Below, piece by piece: positions 1 to 35,529 of a stretch of 64,000 bases of DNA. The DNA is from Elysia crispata (lineage: Eukaryota > Mollusca > Gastropoda > Plakobranchidae), in contig JAWDGP010004972.1 in NCBI GenBank assembly GCA_033675545.1, forward strand, positions 465,001 through 529,000, read 5' to 3'. Below the pieces are notes generated by a model, which saw only the letters and a list, made by a program, of their open reading frames with translations, searched no databases and was not told the DNA's origin. Each line of letters begins with the position of its first letter. Position 1 is the stretch's first letter. The position numbers and the translations under genes are program-made.

Positions 1-24354
<24,354 letters not shown>

Positions 24355-25196
24355 CGTTTTAGCTGATTTTATTTAACGTATTTCTTTTTATGCTTCAAAA
24401 TAGAAGTATATTTAAGTTATTTACTTCAAGATTACAGATCAGTCTTCTCCTTATGGTGGTGAAAATAATTCATAGTGAAAAATATTACGAGGTAAAAAGT
24501 GACTTATCAATTGCTAAATATTGATGATTGTTCTGGAAAGAGCAGAAACAAGTATAGCCTTTAAAAATTAAATCAATAAACAACTGTATCAGTAAAGAAA
24601 TTCATAATGATATACAATACTTTAAAGTAAATGTAAACCGTATGTGATTCATGTGAAAAGTAATGTAGGATTTGCTGAATAAGACAATTAGCATAATAAT
24701 TTAAATATTTTCGGTCTTGGTAGGGCATTACAAGAACAAAATTGTATATAAACTAAATGTGTCTTTAGCTTAATCACTGGCAATCCAGATTTTTTTTTTC
24801 TTCATCAATGTCTATTGCGTCTATAACTCAAATAATAGTAGGCTACATTCTCTTTTAAAAGTTTTTGATTAAACTTGCAATCTATTCGTCAAATCTATTT
24901 TAAATTATTTAAAACATTGAAATAATACAAAAACAAAAAACAAAAAAAAAAAACAATGAAAAGTATGATTATAATTTGTAAAATTCAGTTGAAGCTTAAA
25001 CATGCAAAAATACATTGATTTAAACCTGGAGGTCTAGATCTAGATACAAATTCAAAGGGAACACTAACCTGGCCAAAAAAGTCACATAATGAATTATTTC
25101 AAATTAGTACAATGATATATTTATTAAAACTACACTTTGATTCTCTATTTAGAATGAATTCAATTATGATGATTTGTTATCACGAATAAGTCGGAC

Positions 25197-25581
25197 TGAA
25201 AAAGCTTCCATCCACCATCTTTGTTGTCAGGGAGACATTGCCGCTTGGAGCTCTACAAATGCTTACGACATGAAACATCAAAATATTTGCATTCACTCCC
25301 TTAGACTATTGCCCAACAAGAAAGCCGGCCATAGACGTTGTAATAATTGCTGTAAATTATCACTTTGCGATGATTTTGGCAATATCTTGCGTAGTGTATG
25401 GCGTTATTGTAGAAATTTATCGACATCGAAAGCTGATTGCTCATCGACTGGTACAACCTGAAAATAAATTGCCCGCACCGCGCGACCTTGTCGATATGCG
25501 GCAGTCCCTTTGTTTTTTTAAGGCCAGACAAGCCGACGCTGGTGCAGTAAACTATTTTTGCTGGTCAAATGTTCATTTATG
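25197..25581 (+). CDS. Weak open frame, possible small membrane protein
   Basis: About 128 codons are open from after a TGA at ~25194 to a TGA at 25581. The first ATG is at ~25370, giving ~70 residues. It encodes a hydrophobic stretch (MILAISCVVYGVIVEIY) followed by a basic segment (RHRKLIAHRLV), as in a single-pass membrane protein. However, another plus frame and a minus frame are open over the same bases, so this may simply be a stop-poor, GC-richer promoter patch. It lies ~0.85 kb upstream of, and divergent from, the coiled-coil gene. No family recognised. Confidence 0.18.
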
Positions 25582-26825
25582 AGGCATCGGATTTTGAATC
25601 TGACAACAGATTCGGTTTTCTCTTCGCGAAGAGATGCTTTTTAGAACACGTTTCAGAGAATTAAATTTTATTTCGTTATTTGCCTCTATAAACATAATAT
25701 TCTTGTCTCCCCTCTCCCGCCCATGTGTTTTTTGTCTCTCTATTATCTATCAGTATAATTATATGATTTAGCTTTACATCACTCTTCACAAATCGCGTTA
25801 CCTAGATCTGTTAATTATTTAAAGATCCAAACACGATTTTATATGAAATGAATGAGAGACAATTAACAAAGGTGAACATTTTCACTCATTGATGTTATTT
25901 AAAACCGTGTTTCTTTCTTCCCTTCCTGCTGATTTTTTTTCTTTTGCAGCCCGTCTTGCATTAAACCGATGTAATTTTGCGCGAGCCAAAAGTGCTGTGG
26001 ACGACATCCACGCACGTATAAAAAAAACATAAACAAAATCAAAGGAGACGATTCGACTAGGCTTACTGGCGCCTGCTAGCCTAGTGATCGCATTTGCCGT
26101 TCGCCGACTGTCTAGAGCTGCGTTTGTACTATGAAATAACCAAGATCTAAACTGTAGCCCTTTTACTGGAAACTGATTATCCTGAGTTGTGAGGACATTA
26201 CTTTTGTACCCGTTGAAATGAGGACATTATCACGTCACTCCCCTTTGCTTGCTAGTCCGCGCACCACATCTTCAACATTACCTTATTATGGAAACATTGA
26301 ACCAATTCGACAAACATTGAACCAATTCAACATGACATGCTAGACATTTTCGCTAATAGCACACAGTCCCATCTCTTTGTTTACATTAGCAACAAACTTC
26401 TCTCAAAGTAAACTTGAATTATAACGACATTATCTCGATATAGAGTTGATATTAGTCAGATGTTGGACTTCCCGTTAATTTAAACTAACCCTAGATACAG
26501 ATTGAGACCTTGATAATCTACTTTAACTCTAAATCAATCCATAAACCTACGCTTTGTCTAGATCTTTAACCCTGGAAGGTACCGCGCGGTAAATCTACGC
26601 GTTGGTTTATTTTTAACATCGAGCTAGATCAACAGTAGTTCTAGGCACTGCCTTGCAAGTCTGTGTGGACAATTTCGTCACAACAGATGGTTAGACATAG
26701 GTTTTACTCTTCCAAGGATTCTACACTCGCTGCACCAAATTCTATAAAATGTTGTATTGCTAAAAGAACATTTAGGTTAGTTATTGGCATATAAACTGCT
26801 CTTACTTCTATTTCATCTACCACCA

Positions 26826-27531
<706 letters not shown>

Positions 27532-29144
27532 TGCTGCAGATAAGAATTAAAATCTATAAAAGTCTCGGCACCTACTGAAATACCGTGATTGTGACTTCTC
27601 AATTTAATCAAACTTAAAATTCAGGATCTGAAATCTTAACTGCGTGTGTATTTTTAGTATACAGGTTCCTCTAAAAAATATAACCGTAAGTTTATCCTAA
27701 ACTCACTTTGAAATGAGTTTGAGGATATACTTCAGCCCAAATCATGAATGTTTGGAAGATCTTAATAGAAAATATTAGAATGTGGTGATGTAAACTACAT
27801 GAATATTTCATTGTTCTACCGCTACTTTATACTGATGGCTGTCAAACCTCGTTGTACCAAGATGTACAGGTATGAGTCCTAACATGAACAATGTAAAATC
27901 TATTGCCTGAAACCCCTTAGGCCTACTCTTTGATGATCAACCTAGAACATGTACATCTGTAGTTGGGTGGAAAAATAAGTATATTATTTGAATAGAATGA
28001 ATGAAGGCCTTTTTCCTAGAAACTAAGATCAGATTCTACAGCTCTCATTTATTGCTAACAACTTTTTTTGCAATATGTACAGCTTCATAGGTTCTTTTTA
28101 CGTTTTAAATTAAATTCAACATATCACTGCGGAAAGTTTAAAATTATGTGAAAATGCAGTTTTGGATTTATAATAAATATCATCAATGAGATGTATATAT
28201 ATGTGACAGCTGTAGTTGTATTTTTTTGAAGCGCTATTGCAAATGATTAAAGAAAAAAGAATTTTTTTTTCAATATCCTGTTACCATTCATACCTGTTTG
28301 AAGATGTATACAAAATGTTCTTCGGCTGATCACTTTTAAAACTAATCATCAAGTAACAAGAACAATGCCCCGTCCATTCATGATCAACCTACATGTATAT
28401 CAAGTTATAGTGACCTGGAAATTGAAGCAGCCACCATGTAACTGCAAAGACCATAAAAAAAAAAAAAAAATGGTAGGAACGACTTTCAAATTCAATCTAC
28501 CGATACCCGGTAGCTTTAATTGGGATTGGCCTCTTGGATTTTCATGACACCAAAGGCTAAACTATACGATTTGCTCATATGGAAAATTTGCTTTGATGAG
28601 ATTTATTTTCCCCAGGTTTCTTGAACATCTTCTACAGAATGACAGCTTTCTGTCAAGTCAGGAATAGGGCTGGCTAGGTGAGATCCAACTACACCACTAA
28701 AGAATCCAAAGAAAGATTCAATGCACAACCTTCATTTCTGTCAGTCAAATGCTAGATTGAGTTATTTGTGCCCTTGTGTTCAAGTTAGAATGAGTTTCAT
28801 AAACACTTAAATTGAATGAATAGATTCTTATTTTTTTTTTTTTTTTTTTTTCAAACTCTTGAATAAGTGTCCAGATATAGGTCACTTCATGTTTTAAAAA
28901 AATTGCAATAACACTAAAAGGCTCTTTGTAGATATACCCTATTTTCTTGATGTTTAAAAGATGACCAACCCCATCCACCCCCTCCCCCCCAAAAAAAAAA
29001 AAATTTCAAAAACAATTTTTTTTAAATTTTAGGAATTTGAAATTGATGTATATGGAGTGCCAGATAACTCAGCTTTAGTACTGAAATGAAATCATGCATT
29101 CAGAGGCTAGATTTACTATTTTTTGGAGATGAGATGGGAGGAAG

Positions 29145-29387
29145 TGTAGCACTTATCCAATTAATAAGAAACACAGTTTGAACCTTTGGGTTTTCTGGTT
29201 TTATTGAATTATTAAATTATAAGCATCATCCGACTGCGTCGAGATATAAGTTTGAACTGAGGAAGTAAGCTCTTGGTCTCCTCAACGCCTCTGCGGTGAG
29301 CTCTCTTCACAACCTCGGATGAATACATTCGTCACGGGTTAGTCTTTATCATTTTCCAAGATTCAATAGTCCGAACGCCACACAGCA
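29145..29387 (-). mobile_element. 3' LTR of the Ty3/Gypsy element
   Basis: Starts TGTAGCAC and ends ACACAGCA on the plus strand (TG...CA ends, short imperfect terminal inverted repeat). It contains an AATAAA on the minus strand (~29195). On the element's strand it is preceded by a purine tract (GAGAGG then 13 G), a good polypurine tract, directly after the last Pol codons. No second copy was found near the other end, so length and boundaries rest on one copy. Confidence 0.6.
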
Positions 29388-29424
29388 CCCCCCCCCCCCC
29401 TCTCAAAGACTGACACCGTAAGAG

Positions 29425-29763
29425 TCACTGGTATCGCATAGGTGGTCGAATAGTGCGACCTGTACGCGAAGACGTCTGAACAGCAGGGTGCGACATAGCT
29501 TGCTGATGCTTAGAGGCGGTGCTTGAGTCTGATGGATGGCGTGAGGGATGACTCTGTTTGGCTGGAGGGCGACCACGTGGAGGAGGTTTAGCCAGTATGA
29601 CCGGCTGAAATGGATCGACTGAGATTCGTTCAGCGCGACCGCCAATGTCTATGAGGAAAGTTTTGTCCCCTGGAGTCAGAACTGCGTAAGGACTCGAATA
29701 TGGCCTTTGTAACGGCCCTTTAGTGCCATGTCGTCGGACGTACACATGTTTTGCGGCTAACAA
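29425..29763 (-). pseudogene. Gypsy Pol C-terminal tail
   Basis: Contains the segment following integrase: YVRRHGTKGPLQRPY, then a chromo-like small beta region, a PPPRGRPP linker and the RTGRTIRPPMRY end common in this Gypsy group. It is the extreme C-terminus of Pol and ends just before the polypurine tract. A frame break separates it from the integrase core. Confidence 0.85.
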
Positions 29764-30473
29764 AGATGGGGACAGGTAGGGTCTAACAGAGCGTGATGGG
29801 AGGCCGGACGAGGTGCATAAAGTGGGATGTTCAGCCTGAAATTCAGCAGTAAGTCATCCATAGATTTTGCAGATTTAGGTGGAACTAGTTTACCTGGGAT
29901 TGTCAAAGGCTTACCGTAAATAAGCTCTGCTGAGGAATAACCTAAGTCTTCTTTTGATGTGGTTCTGAGCCCGAGAAGTACCCAAGGTAGTTCTTCTACC
30001 CAATTTGGACCGGTGAGACGGACTTTTAGAGCTGTCTTGAGAGTTCGATGAAAACGTTCGATCATCCCATTTGCCTGAGGATGATAAGCAGATGTATGGT
30101 GAAGCTTGACTCCGAGGCGAGCCGTTATCTCACTCCATAAAGATGATGTGAACTGCGACCCGCGATTTGACGAAATATCTCCAGGGACACCAAAACGAGC
30201 AATCCAGCCATTAATGAGAGCATGCACACACTCGTATGTTGTAATGCCTTGTAGTGGAATAGCTTCTGGCCAGCGTGTGTTGCGGTCGATAATTGTCAGG
30301 AGATATGTGAAGCCAGAAGGAAAAGGTAAAGGTCCAATAATATCAATGTTTATGTGTGAGAATCTTTTCTCAGGTACAGAGAAATGTTCTAGTGGAGCTT
30401 TTGAGTGGTTTTGTATTTTCGAACTTTGACAGTGATGACATTCTTTCACCCATCTTCTGACCTGCTTCCGCAT
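29757..30473 (-). pseudogene. Gypsy integrase core
   Basis: The Zn-binding CHHCQ lies at residues ~12-16. The DDE core has the first Asp in HINIDIIGPLP and the Glu in NGMIERFHRT. The second catalytic Asp, normally in a (T/S)DRG-Q-F context, is Asn here (SSNRGSQFT). That substitution alone should abolish strand transfer. The His pair of the HHCC finger lies in the preceding segment, beyond a stop. Confidence 0.93.
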
Positions 30474-30479
30474 CCCGTG

Positions 30480-30743
30480 TCAAACCAATTTGTCTGAGAC
30501 CATTTTGACGATGGCTTTGACTCCTGGATGTGAGAGATTGTGAACAACGTCGAACACTGTGCGTCTGAAATCAGGAGGTACAATCGGACGTGGACGGCCT
30601 GTTGAAACGTCACGCACAAGCTCTGGTCCTTGCTCGTTCAATCTTGTATTGGTAATCTCTAGGCAAGTGAAAGCTGTCTTGTAAGATTGTACGTCAATAC
30701 TAGCAGCTTGAGCTATAGCCATTGCTATGTAATCTATGCCCAA
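30480..30743 (-). pseudogene. Gypsy RNase H-integrase linker with HH of the HHCC finger
   Basis: Open segment ending in the histidine pair region (VVHNLSHPGVKA), separated from the integrase core by a stop near 30480. It corresponds to the connector plus the first half of the integrase zinc finger. Confidence 0.8.
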
Positions 30744-30863
30744 GGAAACTGCGTTGGTTGTTCTGGAACGAGACAGACAGTCGGCGACGATGTTGTTTTT
30801 TTTACCAGAGACGTGTGCTATGTCGGTGCCAAACTAGGAAATAGCAGTGAGATGTCTTTGTTG

Positions 30864-31073
30864 TCATGCTGACCATAGTTCTGTTGTTTTTGCCATGGCG
30901 TGCACTAGTGATTTAGGGTCTGTGTAAATGGTGAAATTCCGTCCTTCAAGCATGAAACGGAAGTGACGAATTGCCAAATATACCCCAAGTAATTCTTGGG
31001 CGAAAGCACTGTATTTTATTTCTGCTTTTCGCATTTTCGCAGCTGTCGGCTGAAAAAGGCTAAAGGTTGCCAA
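30864..31073 (-). pseudogene. Gypsy RNase H fragment
   Basis: Shows the retroelement RNase H signature: YSAFAQELLGVYLAIRHFRF with the catalytic Glu, then FTIYTDPKSL where an Asp-His-Lys is usual. It is shorter than a full domain because of frame breaks on both sides. Confidence 0.88.
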
Positions 31074-31378
31074 TGACCCTTGTTGAACTGTTCGAGGACG
31101 GCGCCAACGGCCACATCTGAAGCGTCAGAAGTAAGAGCTAAAGGGCAGTCAGTGCAAGGATGGACCAGCATTGCTGCATTAGCCAAAGCAGTTTTACCGT
31201 TTAGTAAAGCCTGTTTTATCTCTTGTGATCACACTAGCTCTTGTCGAGGCTTAGATGACTTCAGTGCCCCGCAAAGAGGACTGAGGGTGGCAGCAATGTT
31301 AGGCAAAAAATGGTGGTAAAAGTTAACCATACCCAAAAACTCTTGCATTCCTTTCACAGTTGATGATTGAGGGAATGT

Positions 31379-31675
31379 TTAGATGACTTTAAACTTGGCT
31401 TGGGTTGGACTAAATCCTTTCTTTGATACTTGGTGCCCCAAGAATTCCAGGGAACAGACACCGAAAAGACATTTTTCAAGGCGAATTACAAGTTCATGAT
31501 CTATCAAACGTCTAAACACAGCTTTTAAGTCATCCAGGTGTTCCTTTTCCGTCGAACTTGCTATGAGGATGTCGTCAAGATAAACAAAAGCTGAATCAGT
31601 GACAGAACCCATAAGTCTTTGAAACGTTTGGGCAGCACTTTTTAAGCCGAAAGGCATCCGCAAAAAATTTCCCAC
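31379..31675 (-). pseudogene. Gypsy reverse transcriptase, catalytic half
   Basis: Contains [17 protein letters not shown] and the catalytic FVYLDDILIAS (YxDD box intact), then the thumb region (LEFLGHQVSKKGFSP). A -1/+1 frame break near 31650 splits it from the fingers. Confidence 0.93.
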
Positions 31676-31956
31676 AGACCAAACGGAGTGATCACTGTTG
31701 TCTTACGAATGTCTTCAGGGGCGACTGGAATCTGATGATAGCCACGAACTAGGTCGATTTTCGAGAAGATAGTCTTTCCTTTAAGGCGGGACGAGAAGTC
31801 AAGGATATGGGGAATGGGGTACCGATCTGGCGCGGTGACATCGTTTAATTTTCTGTAGTCGCCGCATGGGCGCCAGCCACCGTTTGGTTTGGATACCATA
31901 TGGAGAGGAGATGCCCACGAGCTGCTTGATTTCCTAATAATGCCCATCTTTTCCAT
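31642..31956 (-). pseudogene. Gypsy reverse transcriptase, fingers half
   Basis: Contains [19 protein letters not shown], the [10 protein letters not shown] motif and [15 protein letters not shown] with the first catalytic Asp. It ends by frameshift after [11 protein letters not shown]. Confidence 0.92.
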
Positions 31957-31982
31957 TTCGGAAAACTCCTTGTTGGCTATTG

Positions 31983-32225
31983 CTAGTCTGTCTGGAGCAA
32001 GGCGACGAGCTCGGGCGAAGACAGGACGGTCTTTAGTTGGGATGAAGTGATATACACCATGTTTAACCTTCGCAGATCCGGGAATTCATTTAGGAGATTT
32101 CGGAACTTATTACCTGAAGGCTCGACAAGCGCGAGGTTGGTTGGCGTAACTGTACTGACATAGCAGGGAATGCCTGAAAATGTGTCTGCTTCTATCAAGC
32201 GACGGTTCCTCATGTCGACAAGCAA
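31983..32225 (-). pseudogene. Gypsy protease-RT linker
   Basis: Open segment between protease and RT, with no conserved catalytic motif. It overlaps the protease segment end in another frame, which marks another frameshift. Confidence 0.7.
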
Positions 32226-32704
32226 GTTGTGTGTTCGAAAAAATCAGCGCCAAGGAGCAGGCGGCTGACATCTGCTGCGATGAGCCGAGCTTGGAAATTG
32301 CGTTGACCAAAACGAAGACAAACGACGCGAGTACCATAAGTCGTTATGGTAGAACCATTGGCAGCTTGTAAAAGAGGTCCTCTGGATCCTGTTTTCTTGT
32401 CTAGTTTAGACGTTGGAGCTCCTGTGTCAACTAGAAAGCACCTTTTAGAAATGCTGTCTATGGCAAAAAGCTGCGTATGTTTGTGGTTCTCTGAAATTGA
32501 AACGGCACAATGTAGCGCTTTGGCGTTTCTCTGCCTGTGATTATGTGTAAAACTTGAATAATGTTTGCAGGTGCGGTAACAGCGTTGTGCTTTTGACCCA
32601 AACCGTCTGTGAAACCAGCAAACTGTGCTCACCTCAGCCGATTCCCTCAAATTACACTCTGGACTGAATGAGGCCAGAGTTCTGTCTGCTTCAAGCGACG
32701 ACAT
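32210..32704 (-). pseudogene. Gypsy Gag C-term Cys/His segment plus protease
   Basis: VCWFHRRFGSKAQRC is the short Cys/His segment typical at the Gag-Pol junction of this Gypsy group. The aspartic protease follows, with CFLVDTGAPTS (D-T-G intact) and a hydrophobic-hydrophobic-G flap end (LLLGADFF). Confidence 0.88.
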
Positions 32705-32860
32705 TCTTAAATCTGTTTTTGGTGAGTTTGCTAGGAGAACACGAACTTTTTACGGTAGTTGTCGAAAAATATCTGTTTAAAAATAAAACAGGGTTTATGG
32801 TCCCCTAAGAGGGCAAGCATTGAGTCCATGAGTTCTGAGGGCTTTCTAACCCGCTAAGGT

Positions 32861-33118
32861 CTAATAACGTATTAACCCTTTCTGTTTCTGAGAGCCCGAA
32901 AGCCGAACATAAAAATGATTTAAGGGCCTCATATTTGTTGGTTCGAGGTGGATCACTGACAAAGCTCTAGTTGCTGTTTGTGAGTCTAGAACAGCTACAA
33001 CATGAAAGTATCTCGTGTCAACAGTTGATAGGTTGCGTAAGGCAAACTGTGCTTCGCTTTGCGCGAACCATGTCAGCGGGCACGTTGACAAAAGTTGACA
33101 ACCCCCATAGCATGGCAA
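32861..33118 (-). pseudogene. Gypsy Gag remnant
   Basis: LTWFAQSEAQFALRNLS, followed by a region resembling the Gag-like capsid of this Gypsy group. The frame is lost after ~80 codons. No N-terminal part is found before the PHD ORF. Confidence 0.7.
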
Positions 33119-33129
33119 CTGACCCAGTA

Positions 33130-33883
33130 TCTAGTGAAATTAAATTTTCTTTTCTCTTTCATGGTCTACTCGCAACTAAAGCATTCTTGGCAAAACCAGG
33201 TGGGCACCTTCATTTTTTAGCGATATCCTGCACATGAAAAATGATACCACCTGAGACATTGCTCACACATGATCATCTTTTGTGTCAAATCATCAAGCTC
33301 TTTACATTCCCCACATTTATAGATGCCTGCATGCCGCCTGCTCGCCACACCCTCAGAAAGTGTGGACCAAGCATTATCTGAAAAAATAGGATTGGATTAC
33401 ATCTAGGCTGAGAGTGGAGTCCAAGATGATGTCATCAAAATCACTGAAGTCCCTGAGCTCAGCAGAACTGATTAAATCTGTGCCCAGAGATTCATGTGGC
33501 CTGCATACTGCTCTAAGCAGTAGGCCTTGCCTTTTCTCCAGAGACAAATTTTCAAATTTCTTGGGTCCTTCTTTTTTTCTCTTGCGTGAAGTAAACAGCT
33601 GTTTATTTCGCGGCCTTCCACGTGGTTTACGAGCCTTGTGAATGTGACCTCTTGCAGTACTGAAAGAGCCAAGAAGTGGTTCAGCAGCAGAGCTGTCTAA
33701 AACTTCACAAGTTGTGGCAAATGAGAGATGGAGAGGCTCTGTAGTAGAAGAGTTATGCTCTATAGAACTACCTGTACCTGGATAAAAACAGGAGCCGGTG
33801 TGGTCAGGCAAATGGCTTAAGATCTTCAACTTTTTCGAAATGATAGCCCTAACGTCCATGTTATTGAATAAACTAACGAGCAT
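33130..33883 (-). pseudogene. Broken AT-hook plus PHD-finger ORF
   Basis: First part (33883-33374): MDVRAIISKKLKILSH, Ser/Thr-rich middle, an AT-hook (RKPRGRPRNKQ), a basic KRKKEGPKK patch and an acidic FSDFDDIILD end. It shifts by one base in a T6 run at ~33385. Second part (to ~33185): a C4HC3 PHD finger with CGEC, then CEQC, YHFSC and WFCQEC, interrupted by one in-frame TAA between the His-Cys and final Cys pair. PHD fingers read histone tails and also occur in some transposon proteins, so this may be a host-gene copy or a mobile-element ORF. The T6 run followed by CAG could also be a splice acceptor. Confidence 0.72.
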
Positions 33884-33899
33884 ATTTTTAATCTAAAAA

Positions 33900-33950
33900 T
33901 AGAAAAAAAACGAGGCAACAAACGTTTGTATCATTTGTTAATCCAAAACA
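33900..33950. repeat. ~48-bp motif shared with 51,852-51,897
   Basis: ACGAGGCAACAAACGTTTGT and its flank recur near-identically at 51.85 kb in the same orientation, each beside an arm copy. It contains the palindrome ACAAACGTTTGT. Confidence 0.8.
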
Positions 33951-34072
33951 CTGTCTACCATAGGCTACCTTTCAGGTGGCCGCCGATTTGGACTTTGTTG
34001 ATCTTGTCTGTTAAATCGATCCAGGAAAAACAATTTTGTCTGAATGGTGGACACTTGATTAAATCTACGCTC

Positions 34073-34115
34073 TGTAGCCATACGACGAAATACATCCTAG
34101 AATGTATCTGTGAAT
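34073..34115 (+). ncRNA. Deleted hammerhead ribozyme remnant
   Basis: Matches the intact ribozyme at 43.74 kb but lacks ~16 nt covering CUGAUGA and the 5' strand of stem II. Stem III (ATACAT/ATGTAT) and GAAA are kept. It is predicted inactive. Confidence 0.75.
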
Positions 34116-34493
34116 GAGTGAAAATGTTTTTTGTTTCTTTATGCAAAAATTTCCCCTTAAAAATGATTGATAATGTTGAACGGGAGAGAGAATTCTTCCA
34201 TTTTCCCTAATTGATAAGAGGTTTAATCGTACATAAAAAAAAATTGTTCAGTTATATTTATTGCAATTTTAGAAAGATTGTCTTAAAATGTTTTATTTCA
34301 CTTTTGAATAAATCTGTAAAGTGTGTTCTATTTGGATGATTACCAAAATCTATGTCAAGTCTTAATGAGATTAAATTAACTTTTGAATCAAATACTTTTG
34401 TGTATTTTTTTAAGGAAACAGTGTGTATTAGAATTTTTGATTATTATTTAATTTGCATTTCTCTTAATGAACTCTGTATAACACTCTTTGTAT

Positions 34494-34775
34494 CTAACTT
34501 TGTTTTTTTTTTGTTTTTGTTTTTTTGTTTGTTTTTTTTTTGTTTTGTTTTTTATAATGTTCATGTTTTGAATACCTCCTGCATTCAATACAATCAGAGT
34601 TTACGTAAATGCTTATGGTATTCATTAAGTGATTTAAATTCATTGTACAGAGCTTACCATGCGTCATTTTTATAATAGTAATTGATATTACTTTGAACCA
34701 CTTTACAGAAATAATACACTTGTGGATTAGATCTACCACAACCTGGGAAAAAAATATCTTTCTCTTTACTTGCAT
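34494..34775 (-). pseudogene. Decayed Cys4 zinc-ribbon ORF, copy 1
   Basis: Retains KLC and SDCIECRRY, with the first Cys pair broken by an indel, then a Lys-rich tail. It aligns with copies at 44.65 and 51.22 kb. Confidence 0.5.
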
Positions 34776-35019
34776 GTTAAATCACAATAAAATTGAAAGC
34801 TAGCATCTATCTGTCGCTTTCACAGATAGAACTTTGTTATCAGGTTGTACTTACTTCTAAATTCATTGTCAGATTTCCAATTAAAATATTTTCAACTTAT
34901 ATCTTTGCTTTCAAAGGACAAATCACAAATATCATTTTCGTCCCTTTTCACCAAGTTTCCCTTTTTCCAACTGACTGCAATTTTTTCTTTATCTGTAACC
35001 GGACGTAATAACACAAATT

Positions 35020-35475
35020 CATTTCTGTAAATTCAAATCCTAGCTTTTTATCACCATAAACCAGCATAGTAATACAAAACCATCACTGTAGAATCGAATT
35101 TTAGCGTTTCTATCTCTCTAAACCAGCTTAATAATACAATGTCATCACTGTAGAATCAAATTCTAGTTTTTCTATCTCCATAAACCTGCATAATAATAAA
35201 ATATCATCACTGTAGAATCGAATTCTAGAGTTTCTATCAGTATAAACCAGCATAATAATACAAAATCATTACTTTAGAATCGATTTCTAGATTTTTTCCT
35301 GTATAAACCAGCATAATAAATCAACATTATCACTGTATAACCGAATTCAAGTGTTTCTATCGCCATGAATTAATATAACATCGAATACATGTGTTTCTTT
35401 TTCTATAAATCAGCATAGTAAAACAAAATCATCTCTGTAGAAACGAATTCCTGTATTTTTATCTGAAAACAGGAG
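35020..35475. repeat. ~62-bp satellite, about 7 units
   Basis: The unit is built on TTTCTATCTCTATAAACCAG, CATAATAATACAAAATCATC and ACTGTAGAATCGAATTCTAG. Degenerate single units recur at 44.88-45.07, 50.85-51.0 and 63.92-64.0 kb next to arm copies. Confidence 0.88.
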
Positions 35476-35529
35476 AGTTCGATTCCACAGTGACAATTTC
35501 CTATTTGTAAAGATAGAAATAAAAAAAAA

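Larger units (their letters stand above)
29145..33130 (-). mobile_element. Decayed Ty3/Gypsy LTR retrotransposon
   Basis: Order on the minus strand is Gag remnant, CCHC-like Cys/His segment, protease, reverse transcriptase, RNase H, integrase, C-terminal tail, polypurine tract, 3' LTR. This is the Ty3/Gypsy order (integrase last). The coding region is broken into at least eight open segments by stops and frameshifts, so it is dead. No 5' LTR or primer-binding site is seen; the copy appears 5'-truncated where it abuts a PHD-finger ORF. Confidence 0.92.
33970..34780 (+). repeat. Arm repeat copy 1 (with deleted ribozyme and zinc-ribbon ORF)
   Basis: Direct-orientation homologue of 43.68-44.75 kb. 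Shared landmarks are TGAATGGTGGACACTTGA, CCCCTTAAAAA-GATTGATAAT, TGATGAGATTAAATTA-like sequence and the decayed Cys4 ORF. It leads into the 62-bp and then the 54-bp satellites. Confidence 0.85.

Noticed and set aside
29106..29163. A matching 5' LTR for the Gypsy element
   Set aside because: No second copy of the 29,145-29,387 sequence was found near 33.1-34 kb or elsewhere in the window.
34494..34560. Lys-rich tail KKQNKKKTNKKTKTKKK as a nuclear localisation signal
   Set aside because: Comes from a T/G homopolymer-rich stretch within a decayed ORF, so no functional claim is justified.
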